Counted from the first letter of the stretch, positions 49,301-59,120 are shown. The stretch: DNA of 64,000 bases from Asterias rubens (GCF_902459465.1 NC_047073.1:10231036-10295035); one strand, 5' to 3'. The notes: generated by a model not told the origin, from the sequence alone. Made by a program: numbers and translations.

Positions 49301-51969
49301 GGCAAGCATAATGTGAATGAGGTGGAATTACTTTTCAACATCCCACGGCAAAGGACATGTCGATGGAATGGGGGGGGGTGTCAAATTAACGATTCTAAGC
49401 GTGGGGAGTTGTTTTTTGTGGTTAATGATTGGGATTATTTCCGTGGTGAAGTAATGCAAGTAAGTAAAGAAAATGACTTCAGTGTTTTAGGGATGCCCCC
49501 TGCTTGAAGGAATTGGAAGTTGGCAAGTTCTAAAGATGACAAAACATTTTATTTTAGGAGTCATATTATTAGGAAACTCGAGAACCCGCGATAGTAAACA
49601 GTCGCATGCACTACAAATTTTGGGATTGGAGAGCAACTAAAAAAATAAATGAATAAAAAGGTCTATAGCTACTGTTTTGCTCTTCAAATATGATGTGCAA
49701 CTGATATTGGTTGATAAATTTGAGAAATTGTAACTCAACAATTGAAATAACCTCAATAATGTAGCAAGACAAATTGTAACGTGTGTTACCGTAACGCGTG
49801 TTACCTTAAATTTTGTGATATGTAGAGCAAAAGGTTGAAAGAAAAAGGTTTATTTAATTTTTTGCTCTTTAAATATGATGTGCTAACTGATATTGGTGGA
49901 TATTTCTTGAGAATTTGTAACTCAACAATTGAAATAACATATAAACATGTAGCTTGGAAAAATTATAATGTGTGTTACCGTAACGCGTGTTACCGACTAT
50001 TTTGCAATTTACTAAAAAAAGTTACACTTGAATTGTTGTAATTATTTATGTATGATAAACCTTAGCATAGTACTTGATGACAATAGAAACAAATTTGTAG
50101 TAGACTGGTTAGTTTTAGGACAAAGTTGAAATGAAGTTCGGTACTTTTTTGGTCTTTCCATTCGCAGTTTAGCTCTCTCAGCTAAACCAGTTGATCTGTC
50201 ACTTCTGTGTGAACATGGGGATCTAGCCTAGATATTCAGGTTTTAAAATAAAAAAGGTTTAACATTTAAATCATCTTGCAGCCACAGAATGGAGAATGAT
50301 CACAAAGGACCCTAAAAAGCGTAACGCGTGTTACCGCGGAATCGCCCTTTTATATATAAATTTTGTAAAATTTTGATACATGTCCTGTCAATTTTATTAA
50401 AACATTTTGTAACATTTCGTGATTTACGGCAGCATAAAATAAACTTAAACTGTAAACAAATAAATATTGAATGAGTGGTAATTGGGCAGTGATCTTCCAT
50501 TTACAGTAATCTTCTCAAATATGGATACATGTAGAATGACAGGTCTGATCTATAATTGGGACAGTGACTAAGGTTGGGACATGATATTCTCAGCTTCTTG
50601 CCAAGTATGGATACATGATATTGACAGGTCTGATCGATAATTGGGACAGTGATTCAAGTTGGGGCATGATATTCTCAGCTTCTTACCAATTATGGATACA
50701 TGATATTGACAGGTCTGATCGATAATTGGGACAGTGATTCAAGTTGGGGCATGATATTCTCAGCTTCTTGCCAAGTATGGATACATGATATTGACAGGTC
50801 TGATCGATAATTGGGACAGTGATTCAAGTTGGGGCATGATATTCTCAGCTTCTTGACAAGTATGGATACATGATATTGACAGGTCTGAGCGATAATTGGG
50901 ACAGTGATTCAAGTTGGGGCATGATATTCTCGGCTTCTTACCTTCTGCATATTCCATGACGATACTTAAAGCTTTATCCTCCAGGAAGTTCTCATAATAC
51001 TCAATGATGTTTGGATGATCCAGCATCGCTAACACCTTGGCCTCATTGACGGCTACTTGGCGTTCCTCTCGTGTCATCTGCTCCACTGGGATCTGCTTGA
51101 TGATGATGAGTTTTTGGTCGCTAAGACGACGGCAGAGGTATACTGTCCTGCGGAGAGAGAGAAACAAAAAGCCATCACGAAAAGTATTAATCATGTTATT
51201 TTGGACATCAATCCAAGTGAGGTACATATATATGCATGAGATGTATTATTAATATTATTAATATCAACAGGTTTCAATTAATGGATTTTGATAACTTTTG
51301 TACTTGTAGAACACATTTGGTCATTACATGAATCCCAACTACCCACCATGAATGATGAAAATAATAATTATAAAGCACAATGGTGGGGGCGGGAGAGGGG
51401 AGGGGTACGATGGAAAACTGTGAACTGCCCACACTTCTCGAAAAAGTGGTAAGGCCGGGTAATGCACATGCCCTTGTGCGTGGGGATTGGTAGGTTTTCC
51501 TCCTTTCACGCAATGGAACAGTCAATAGACCCCACAAACTCCCGCCCGTGCAAAGCTGCCCTGTCTTGGGACCGAGTTGACTCGGGACCGAGTTGGGAAA
51601 AGTTTCCGTATGGCGCCACCCTTTTTGTAAAAATGAGTGAAAAAGTGGTGGCGCCATACGGAAAGTTATCCCCGAGTTGACTTGGGACCGAGTTGACTTG
51701 GGACCGAGTTGGCTTGGGACCGAGTTAGCTTGGAACCGAGTTGGCTTGGGACCGAGTTGACCGGTACCCGTACCATCATCATGACCATGGATGGACGGTC
51801 GGAGCTCGTACACACCACACTCAGGAACTCATGAACTAGCCGTATTGTAGACTGTTTTATTTTAAGCTAATTACGCTAATTCTTCTTGCTTGATAACAAA
51901 CAATCATTCCATGACGACTTACCCGTATGCTCCTCTTCCAACCACTCGAATTTTCTCATACTTTTCCAT
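35438..51969 (-). CDS. NEK8: NIMA-related kinase 8 (Ser/Thr kinase with RCC1 repeats)
   Basis: NEK8 is a ciliary (inversin compartment) kinase linked in vertebrates to nephronophthisis and left-right patterning. Fifteen exons on the minus strand: 51969-51923, 51147-50942, 48150-48095, 47203-46977, 44525-44444, 44142-43931, 43247-43168, 42300-42101, 41210-41063, 39154-38960, 38159-38009, 37694-37537, 37246-37085, 35752-35588 and 35466-35438. All have GT/AG borders and unbroken phase (2118 nt, 705 aa; human 692 aa). The start [16 protein letters not shown] and the segment [11 protein letters not shown] distinguish it from NEK9. The kinase domain occupies about residues 4-260 and RCC1-like repeats about 320-700. 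The short tail ends NSADSP. The ATG sits in a good context (A at -3, G at +4). No broken exon was found. Repeats fill most introns, and two touch splice sites of exons 2 and 7. Confidence 0.96.
35993..36217. mobile_element. GGTCGACCC hairpin element, longer form
   Basis: Ends GGGTGCGTTTGATTAGC and GCTAAATGAACGCACCC, with a second nested inverted pair (CGATCGAATAGC / GATCGTTCGATTAGC) inside. In NEK8 intron 13. Confidence 0.78.
36398..36585 (-). mobile_element. tRNA-like repeat, family 1
   Basis: GGGACTTGAACCAACGACC and CAACTGAGCTATCTAGCCC with the family body. NEK8 intron 13. Confidence 0.72.
36627..37011 (+). mobile_element. Family-A MITE, full length
   Basis: TTAA at both ends. In NEK8 intron 13, about 75 bp from exon 13. 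Confidence 0.85.
37765..37900 (-). mobile_element. tRNA-derived SINE, family 2, tRNA part
   Basis: GGGTGGGATTCGAACCCACG and CTAGACTGCCGAGATTGCCC. NEK8 intron 11. Confidence 0.75.
38281..38490 (-). mobile_element. tRNA-derived SINE, family 2
   Basis: Body from TTACCCACACATTGATG through GGGATTTGAACCCACG to GATTGTCCAGTAGC. NEK8 intron 10. Confidence 0.78.
38810..38925 (+). mobile_element. tRNA-like repeat, family 1, fragment
   Basis: TAGATAGCTCAGTTGGTAGA with AATCCGGAGGTCGTTGG; the B box is lost. NEK8 intron 10. Confidence 0.7.
39155..41062 (-). other. NEK8 intron 9
   Basis: Contains a GGGGCTACAGCTACGCTACG fragment near 39350, a CATTCC/GGAATG-flanked stretch at 40160-40235, GGTGCCCTT repeats at 40775-41030 and (AAAT)n at 40980. 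No exon. Confidence 0.5.
41617..41945 (-). mobile_element. Family-A MITE, internally deleted
   Basis: TTAA ends and GTGTCCAGTGTC terminus. In NEK8 intron 8. Confidence 0.82.
42879..43050. mobile_element. GGGCCAATTTC repeat fragment
   Basis: Left end CAGGGCCAATTTCAAAAAGC with TTGCTTAACAATTTTCTGC interior. No matching right end is seen. Confidence 0.5.
43257..43395 (-). mobile_element. SINE family 4, 3' end with (TTA)n tail
   Basis: GCGCCTTGAGTACCTTG, GTGCACTATAATTATAAG, then about 18 TTA/TAA triplets (43257-43317) running to within about 10 bp of the NEK8 exon 7 acceptor at 43248. Confidence 0.85.
43931..51969 (-). CDS. NEK8: NEK8 kinase-domain exons 1-6
   Basis: Residues 1-277. The glycine-rich loop is GRGAYG (11-16), the ATP-anchoring lysine K33 (IIIKQ), and the probable helix-C glutamate E51. 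The catalytic loop is HRDLKTQN (126-133), the magnesium-binding motif DFG (147-149), and the activation segment ends in GTPCYISPE (165-173). A threonine at 162 lies where NEK kinases are activated by phosphorylation. All catalytic residues are present, so an active kinase is expected. Exon 4 (46977-47203) alone carries HRD, DFG and the activation segment. Confidence 0.93.
44291..44316 (+). repeat. Interstitial telomere-type repeat (TTAGGG)4
   Basis: Four perfect TTAGGG units preceded by GG, followed by TGTGTCG. In NEK8 intron 5, about 150 bp from exon 6. Confidence 0.97.
44551..45120. mobile_element. hAT-like non-autonomous element with perfect 8-bp target duplication
   Basis: TTACAAAT precedes (44543-44550) and follows (45121-45128) a 570-bp element with inverted ends around CTGGGCGAAT. 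The interior repeats AACCGGATA words in both orientations. No transposase frame. It sits about 25 bp upstream, in transcript terms, of NEK8 exon 5, close to that exon's acceptor. Confidence 0.85.
45345..45545 (+). mobile_element. tRNA-like repeat, family 1
   Basis: Body GTATTATAAACTTGGGTGTG, then AGATAGCCCACTTGGCAGAG and GCAGGTTCAAGTC. NEK8 intron 4. Confidence 0.72.
45990..46200 (+). mobile_element. SINE-like repeat
   Basis: A B-box-like GGTTCAAATCC at 46010, then a body with GGTTCTCCAAAGTTGAGG and CGGGTCACAGTGCAAAGC. NEK8 intron 4. Confidence 0.5.
46219..46604 (-). mobile_element. Family-A MITE, full length
   Basis: TTAA ends at 46219-46222 and 46601-46604 with AGGCAGTGGACACTATTGG arms. 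Useful as a reference copy for the family. In NEK8 intron 4. Confidence 0.87.
47700..47990. mobile_element. SINE-like block
   Basis: A B-box-like GGGATTCGAACCTGGGTCC at 47706 and, further right, TTTAGCCGAGTAGCGC, CAGGGAGCTGAGATGG and ATTGCACTAAATAAATG. Probably two overlapping SINE fragments. NEK8 intron 3. Confidence 0.55.
48895..49212. repeat. 18-unit array of GTAACGCGTGTTACC(AAT)
   Basis: Eighteen units of 17-18 bp. Each unit contains GTAAC-N4-GTTAC, an inverted repeat with a GCGT, GTGT or ACGT spacer. Shorter 17-bp units occur at intervals, giving a loose higher-order pattern of three to four units. NEK8 intron 2. Confidence 0.96.
49630..49994. repeat. 189-bp direct repeat, each copy ending in a dyad doublet
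   Basis: Sequence around TTTGCTCTTCAAATATGATG and TGTAACTCAACAATTG occurs twice. The doublets at 49776-49805 and 49965-49994 (two dyads back to back) are exactly 189 bp apart. Confidence 0.85.
50509..50940. repeat. NEK8: 85-bp tandem repeat reaching the NEK8 exon 2 donor
   Basis: Five units start near 50509, 50594, 50679, 50764 and 50849. The last ends in the intron bases directly after exon 2. Key words are GATAATTGGGACAGTG and GGCATGATATTCTCAG. The first unit is the most diverged. Confidence 0.93.
51560..51762. repeat. 16-bp repeats (CTTGGGACCGAGTTGG) flanking an inverted repeat
   Basis: About two units on the left and five or six on the right enclose arms TTTCCGTATGGCGCCACC and complement. 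NEK8 intron 1. Probably part of a further MITE type. Confidence 0.85.
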
Positions 51970-52629
51970 CTTAATCACCCCATCTACTCCGGTAACTTTT
52001 AGTTTTCCTATGTTTGTTGTTGATGAACCAAAAGCATGCGCCTTAACCTACCGCTTGAGGGCGCAATTTGACTCCCCAACTTGAGCTTTTTTTTTATCAA
52101 GAAGTGTGCAAGTCGCCCTAAACCTTTAAAAAATGGACGCAGGAACATGCCAGGATGACCAAGGTAGCATTTTTTGTTCCAGAGTTATTCCAGAGCGTTG
52201 CAGTGAAAGTTTTTAATTTTCCGGGTCTATTTTTGAGTGACTATTATTTTTGGTTGGATTCCTGACTGCGCCGTGTGTTTGTGTACACTGTATACACGCA
52301 CAGTGTACGTCAATTTCTAATAGGTGCCTGCTCATTCCGTCGCATCTAGCCCCGCCTTAAAAATAGTAAGATCATTAAGTTTTGTACGAGAGGAATGCCC
52401 TTGAACATGGCAATCCGGTAGTGGTAACATTTTGAAGGTTGAGCATGAGCAACCCCGCAATACGAAGGCGCGTCAGTTTTTGTAGTAAATCTTGTAGGTT
52501 ACTCTTGTCTTCTTTGTTAATAGAATAGTATCCTTCTTGTTTAAAGATAAAAAAAAGGGGGGCCATTGATATTAAAATTCACAATGGTTAAATTATTTGT
52601 TTTGGAAATATTGATAAAAAAAACATGAC
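51970..52629. promoter_or_regulatory. Region upstream of NEK8
   Basis: The NEK8 leader and promoter must lie here. No TATA box stands out. A plus-strand ATG at 52133 opens MDAGTCQDDQ followed by GTAGCA, which could be a divergent first exon, but no partner exon was found. Confidence 0.35.
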
Positions 52630-52846
52630 TCTTGTCTGTTTGTGTACAAAGGGACAATTTCATGTCGACAACAAATACAAAGTTTTGATGTTGACGAAAA
52701 CACACAGTTATTGCTCAAAAACGCAATTTACTTCCGATGGAACCGTTTCTCAAATTTTGTTATATTATCAACAGTTTGTTACCAAGACAGTTTTTGTGCT
52801 AACAACTATTTTGAGTAATAACTAATAGTGCCCAGTGTCTTTAAAC
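52630..52846 (+). mobile_element. Family-A MITE fragment
   Basis: Right-hand part only, ending AGTGCCCAGTGTCTTTAA. Upstream of NEK8. Confidence 0.6.
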
Positions 52847-53432
52847 GTTTTTTTTTCCCATTTACATTGCCGCGCCGCCCTAGTATGTGGAATAATACCA
52901 ATTGCGCCATATCAATGTTCACATGTGATCTATAGTGGGTATAGAAAGTTAAATCTACACAATAAAGACATAAATAACATTTTAACTGAAAACGAAGCCC
53001 TTTTTAAAAGTTGAACGTTGTGATATTCATTTAAATCACAATTTGCTGTTTTAAATTTCACTGAGTTTTCTTCTACGTAAAAAATTATTATTTTGAGAGT
53101 ATTGTAGACTACGTTACCGAGGTTTGAGTAAGCTCATGCGCCGTGGACTTTGCGCCGTGCACATACACACTTCATCCATGCCAAAATAAAAAGGAATAAA
53201 ACGCTCACTGATCGAGCGATGAACTCAAAACGCGAAGTTAGATTATGTATTTCTCATTAAATATGACATTTCAGACAGAAATATTTCAAGGGATATTTTC
53301 AACTATCATCATTATCATTAGACCGTGTAAGTTTTATGTAAATCTGTGATCTTCACGATTTTTGTTACTTACCAATTCTATAACGTTCATTTAAAGCTCG
53401 ACACTTGCCAAAAGCCATAAATGAAGAGTACG

Positions 53433-53782
53433 TTAAAGGAACACGTTGCCTTAGATCGGCCGAGTTGGTCTTTGAAAAGCGTTTGTAACCGTTTTTTTTT
53501 ATAAAATGCATATGGGTGAAAAGATGTTGTAAAAGTAGAATATAATGATCCCCACACTTACACGCTCGGCCATTTTATGGGAGTCAAAGTTGTGACTCCC
53601 ATAAATGGCCGACCGTGTTATTTCGCAGAGTAAAAGGAAAACCACGCAATTTCGAGGCAAACTTGTGTAGATCATTGTATTCTACTTTTAAGACATCTTT
53701 CCAACCATATGTATTTTATAAAAAACGGTCACAAACGCTTTAAAGACCAACTCGTCCGATCCAAGGCAACGTGTTCCTTTAA
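53433..53782. mobile_element. Family-B MITE
   Basis: TTAA flanks and AGGAACACGTTGCC ends with the central TGGGAGTCAAAGTTGTGACT hairpin. Intergenic, about 1.5 kb upstream of NEK8. Confidence 0.85.
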
Positions 53783-54300
53783 CCAAATGCTTGTGGTTTG
53801 TTTCTACGATAAGGGAAGTTACAATGCATACTTCGCAATATATTTTGAGACGTGGTCTGTAATTCTTATTTCTTTATTTCTTTAGTAGCATCGAATGTTT
53901 AAGGGTCAAGTGTGTTCGTCACGAGTTTTACAAACACGTTGGTAAAAATGAAACAGCGACTGCACTGAGATACAAGATACATATTGCCTTTGTTTGGTAA
54001 TTTCAATAATTAATAATAATAATATTGTTTACATTGTTCAATGGAATGATGTGCTCTAAATGCTATCAATTGTAACTGTAACCTGAAAATAAATTCTGCA
54101 TGTTGATTTTCTGAATCCCTACTGAGCTAGTATTAAATAGGTTATATTTTTCTTATTATAAACACTGACATTATTTGTAGCTAGTCTTGTGTTTAAAGAA
54201 CTTTGGTCATCATGTTGTAAAATGACGCATTGCTTTATCACCGCTTGTCAAATAATCGGTGCTTGATGGAAGCAGCGAATTGTGCACTAACCCGTTTTAT

Positions 54301-55265
54301 ATAACACCCAAGCAGATCCTTGCCATTTGATTGGAGGATTGTCCGTCACGTGATAGCAAATAAAAGTACCATTGCACGCTGAGTCACTCACCGTGCTTTT
54401 TCGTTCCATCCGAAAAGTACCATTGCACGCTGGCAGCGTGCAATGGTACTTTTCGGATGGAACGAAAAAGCTGAGTAAAAACATCACTGCGTGCGCGTGT
54501 CTTTGGTAACCCAGCAGGTGTTACTGCAAGAAGGCATAGTAAAATTACTAGCATTCGGCTTCTACAGTTGAAATTGTTTGTTTTGAAAGTTGTATCTTTC
54601 AATCAAAATGACAAAGATCTACTTGGATGTTATATAAAACAAATAATGAATGTTTTTCATTCGTGCAATGGTGCGAATGTTCATTCGTTGAAAGCTGGAA
54701 TGTTCCATTCAACTCGGCTCCGCCTCGTTGAATAGAACATTCCATCTTTCAACTCATGAACATATTCGCACCATTGCACTCATAAACATTCATTATGTGT
54801 ATATTAAATAACACCCAAGCAGATCCTTGCCATTTGATTGGAGGATTGTCCGTCACGTGATAGCAAATAAAAGTACCATTGCACGCTGAGTCACTCACCG
54901 TGCTTTTTCGTTCCATCCGAAAAGTACCATTGCACGCTGGCAGCGTGCAATGGTACTTTTCGGATGGAACGAAAAAGCTGAGTAAAAACATCACTGCGTG
55001 CGCGTGTCTTTGGTAACGCAGCAGGTGTTACTGCAAGAAGGCATAGTAAAATTACTAGCACTCAGCTTCTACAGTTGAAATTGTTTGTTTTGAAAGTTGT
55101 ATCTTTCAATCAAAATGACAAAGATCTAACTTGGATGTTATATAAAACAAATAATGAATGTTTTTCATTCGTGCAATGGTGCGAATATGTTCATTCGTTG
55201 AAAGCTGGAATGTTCCATTCAACTCGGCTCCGCCTCGTTGAATAGAACATTCCATCTTTCAACTT
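54301..55265. repeat. 508-bp tandem duplication with nested hairpins
   Basis: ATAACACCCAAGCAGATCC at 54301 recurs at 54809. Each unit has a hairpin with arms AAAAGTACCATTGCACGCTG and complement, then a second palindrome around TTCAACTCGGCTCCGCCTCG. Intergenic, upstream of NEK8. Confidence 0.93.
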
Positions 55266-55351
55266 CAAATACTTTCAAATACGACCGACCCCATAATAAG
55301 AACATCATGCCACTTACAATTTTGCCGCTCACTGATTATAGTACATAACAC

Positions 55352-55756
55352 TAAAGGCTCTGGACACTCTTGGTGATATTACTCAAAATAATTGTTACCC
55401 TAAAAACTTACTTGGTAAACAAGCAACGGAGAGCTGTTGATAGTATAAAACTTGGTGAGAAACGGCTTCCTCTGAAGTGACGTAGTTTTTGAGAAAGAAG
55501 TAATTTTCCACGAATTTGACTCTTTCGAGACCTTAGAATTAGATTTTGAGGTCTCATATTCAAGCATCTGATGAAAGCACACAACTATGGTGTGACAAGG
55601 GTGTTTTATCTTTTTCTTTCATTGTTATCTCGCAACTTCGACGACCAATTGAGCTCAAGTTTTCACAGGTTTGTTAATTTGTCCATAATTATGTTGAGAT
55701 ATACCAAGTGAGAAGACTGATCTTTGACAATAACCAATAACGTCCAATATCTTTAA
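55352..55756 (-). mobile_element. Family-A MITE
   Basis: Ends AAAGGCTCTGGACACTCTTGG and a decayed right end at TTAA (55753-55756); full interior. Confidence 0.8.
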
Positions 55757-56469
55757 GTGAAAGAACTCCAGTCATCAATTTGTTGTATACAGGCTTTGCC
55801 TTTGGTATATGGCCTCCTACGCATAAACTGTGAGCAAGCACTTGTTTGCTATACCCCCCCCCCCCATTCACCATTGATTGTTCATCGAATTCCATCCTCC
55901 ATTTGAGTCGGCAATAAAAACAATAAATCTAGTTATACAAAATGGAGTCATGCTCAATTACAGAACCAATCAAAAATTAAATCAATTAAAATTTCATTAT
56001 AGAACCGGCCTTTTTCATCTCACTTCATTGAAACATTCACGCAAAGACAAAATTTAATAATATTGAGAAATCAAATGTCAGTGGTACTTTTGCTCAACAT
56101 GAATTGCACTTCAATTGTCAGCTTCTGACGTCAGGGTATTCTAATCAAACTTTACTCTATTATCTATAGCAACATAAATATTTTGAAGAAATTACTATTA
56201 AAGGGAATGTGTGTCAGTGAGTAGTTGTTAAAATATCATAACAGTAACATGTGCAATTTTCCTTTTTAAATGTGGTAGTATTTTTTGAGATATTGCCGGA
56301 AATCTGGAGCGGTTAATGCCCACGCAGGAAGAATAATCTGCAATATGAATACACTATCTGGAAAGCGTTACTGTCAGTAAAGCTGCTTGAGTTAGATTTT
56401 GGGTGGATAAAAAGTGATTTTTTTTTCCCATAACTGCAGTAGGCCTACTTACCTTAACCTATGTCCTCT

Positions 56470-56842
56470 TTAAAGGCAGTGGACACTATTAGTAATTACT
56501 CGAAATAATTGTTAGCATAGAAAATTACTTGGTAACGAACAATGGAGAGCTGTTGGTAGTATAAAATCTTGTGAGAAGTGACCTCCCTCTGAGGTAACGT
56601 ATATAGTTTTCGAGAAAGAAGTAATTTCCAGGAATTTGACTCTTTCGAGACCTCAGAATTAGATTTTGAGGTCTCAAATTCAAGCATCTGATGAAAACAC
56701 ACAACTTTTTGCGACAAGGGTGTTTTTCGACGACCAATTGAGCTCACCTTTTCACAGGTTTGTTATTTTATGCATTATGTTGAGATACACCAGGTGGGAA
56801 GACTGGTCATTGACAATTACCAATAGTGTCCAGTGTATTTAA
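56470..56842 (-). mobile_element. Family-A MITE
   Basis: TTAA at both ends, AGGCAGTGGACACTATTAG left arm. Interior close to the copy at 55352-55756. Confidence 0.83.
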
Positions 56843-58564
56843 ACTTCTTAATATTTTATAACTATGCCTATATCTAAATCATTGTGAACTTTAGTTTTTT
56901 TTCATAATTTATACTGTCTGTGAACTTCTCTTAACTTGAAACTAATTAACAGACTTTGTTAAAATATGTAAATGTAGGGCAGCAATAACAATAGATGTGT
57001 AAATGAAATGAAATGAAATACACCATGTTATATTTTGTTTTTCCGTAAGTGACATTTATCAAAATTCAATATATTATCCAATGCTGCTGTACTTCTTACC
57101 AGCAAGTATACGTGAAAATCATGACATGGTTTGAATAATACAAACATGCAGGGCATGCTAGAGTTTCTCCCCAAGCCACTGATTTGACAGTGAGTGCATG
57201 CAGTCGTTTGATTTTTGGCTCTTATTTGTGCAATTTTTAGTAATTCAGAGTCATGTCCAAACGATAGACCCTTCAGTCGCGTGGTTTGGTCACAAGGACT
57301 TTCATAAAAGATCAGTTTCAAATTGAGTTAGCTTATGAATCAATCTTAATCATTCAAATTGCCAAGTAAACATGAAAGTTTGCGGCTCTATACGGAGGAC
57401 AAAGTCCATTATAGGGCATTTCCCCCCAACCGAAGTAGGGCCTACACAACAAAAAGAATTGTATAGGTTTTTATAATGTAGGATTGCATGGTGAAGGAGC
57501 GATGTGAGTTTGCGGGTAACATGATGTGTATAATAATGTCTAGCAGTGCAAACAGAGTTTACGAATTATGGATATTCGTCCACAACTTGTGGTTGATATG
57601 TTTATCGACAATGTTAGCGCTCCAACTCTTTCACAGTTGAAATTGTACTAACCAAAGATTTGAACAACTTTTTTTTCCCCCTACAAACTCAGGTTAACAC
57701 GCAAATGGATTTATCATTCTTTAATAATTTCTTGCGATGAAGTAATATGCCTGACCTTGTGAATATAAAATTGTAGGCTTCTTGTTATTTTCGTCAATGG
57801 TTAACCGATTAAACGTCGACTCACGTTATTGCATTCCATTTCGCATGAAATTGAAAGCTCTTTCTTAAAAAAACAGTCGCTCATGCTTACCTTTAAGAAG
57901 GATATGCCTCAACGAGGGACACGAAATAGTAAAGTCTATTGGAAACGTTTGAAGGAGTACCAAGGCTATGACCATGGCCGAAGATGCCGTTGCGTAAACG
58001 CACTATGAGTCCCACGTTGCATTGTTGTGAGTTTCTCTACTGCTCGCTTTAACTTTATTGGTCGTAAGAAAAGGAATGCTCCGTCGTATATCGGCATTCA
58101 CACGGTCAAAAGAAATAATTAAATTTCAGTTTAAAAGGGAAAGAGCAAGAAACAGTTAGGATCTTTTTTTCACAAATTTGTTTGTGATAAACATCTTCCA
58201 GTTTCTTAAAAAGGCAGTAAAAGGGCTGGTCAACCATTAACAGTGACGTAAGTACAAAATTCAACTGAAGATGGGTGAAATGCTATCTTATGCCTATCGA
58301 CCCATTACACGACGCACGGGTGCACTATACACGTGCATATCCTGTGTTCGGAACTCAAAGTGTATTTAGATGCGACTCCCAAAATGGCGGGAGATGGTAG
58401 AGGTGGCGTGCGTTCCGCATCGTGAATGGTAAACGATTGAAATAAAATATCAAAACGAACCTAAATTGAGAAAAGCGAAATAATGCGTGCAATAAAACGA
58501 AATTTAGTGTTTGATATAGATATATAAAAAAACATAGTTTAGTTGAATGAGGGGAAATGTTGGA
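56843..58564. other. Intergenic stretch, no gene supported
   Basis: A 97-codon minus frame (57321-57028) and shorter ones are present but show no family motif, no convincing splice context and no codon pattern. CpG-richer sequence lies near 57990-58100 and 58300-58420. Confidence 0.4.
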
Positions 58565-58640
58565 AGACACTAGACACTATTGGTAATTGTCAAAGACCAT
58601 GCAGTCTTCTCACTTGGTTTATCTCGCGATGTAGTTTTTG
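58565..58640 (+). mobile_element. Family-A MITE left-end fragment
   Basis: GACACTAGACACTATTGG followed by TCTTCTCACTTGG, then unrelated sequence. Confidence 0.6.
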
Positions 58641-58904
58641 AGAAATGAGTAAAACAGTGTCATGAAAACACGTTTTTACATGCTAAAATAATTTTCGTCT
58701 TATGATCAGTGAGACGAAAATTATTGTAGAGATACATTTAAAGTCATCTGGAAGTGGTATTTTGTTCAAAATTAAGCTTTTGTCACTAATATATGTGTTT
58801 TGATGAGTGGAATGTGAATAAACAGTTAACTAAGGTTTTAAACAATCAGTTCTTATGTTATTTACAAATTTAAGAGTAGACCCCGACCCGAGAGGGCGCT
58901 ATTC

Positions 58905-59120
58905 GTGACGTCAATCGAGGCAGACTTTGCATGTAATGCGTAGAGTAAACACAATTGCAAAGTACATGTACGGACCAAGTCGTGAGTTTTAGGTGTATTG
59001 CTGCTGAATGCAGAAAAACACTTTTTGAAATGTACCTACTCACGACTTGGACGTACATGTACTTTGCACGTGTGTTTACTATACGCATTGCAGGCAAATT
59101 CTGCCTCGATTGACGTCACA
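58905..59120. repeat. 215-bp inverted repeat with TGACGTCA in both arms
   Basis: Arms run from GTGACGTCAATCGAGGCAGA inward through ACTCACGACTTGG-type sequence to a centre near 59015. TGACGTCA lies at 58906-58913 and 59111-59118. It resembles a hairpin MITE; no TTAA is seen. Confidence 0.85.

Larger units (their letters stand above)
48405..50351. mobile_element. Putative DNA element bounded by GGGCGATTCC / GGAATCGCCC
   Basis: The left boundary is TTTTGGGCGATTCC (48404-48417) and the right is GGAATCGCCCTTTT (50339-50352). Between them lie 23 copies of a 14-bp dyad motif, including one just inside the right boundary. No transposase is present. A 10-bp inverted end with TTTT on both sides is suggestive, not proof. 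Confidence 0.4.

Noticed and set aside
49009..49341. Repetitive Cys/Tyr or Thr/Val frames on both strands
   Set aside because: Direct consequence of the 17-18 bp dyad array.
48895..50940. Regular direct repeats considered as a CRISPR array
   Set aside because: Units are adjacent with no unique spacers, there are no cas genes, and the DNA is eukaryotic.
50760..50941. Continuation of the NEK8 exon 2 frame into the 85-bp repeats
   Set aside because: The donor at 50941 and exon 3 restore the conserved [12 protein letters not shown] sequence; the read-through is intron.
51274..51813. 179-codon minus-strand frame
   Set aside because: Made by the 16-bp repeats and inverted repeat in NEK8 intron 1; no family features.
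57028..57321. 97-codon minus-strand frame
   Set aside because: No recognised motif, no splice context and no supporting neighbour; compatible with chance.
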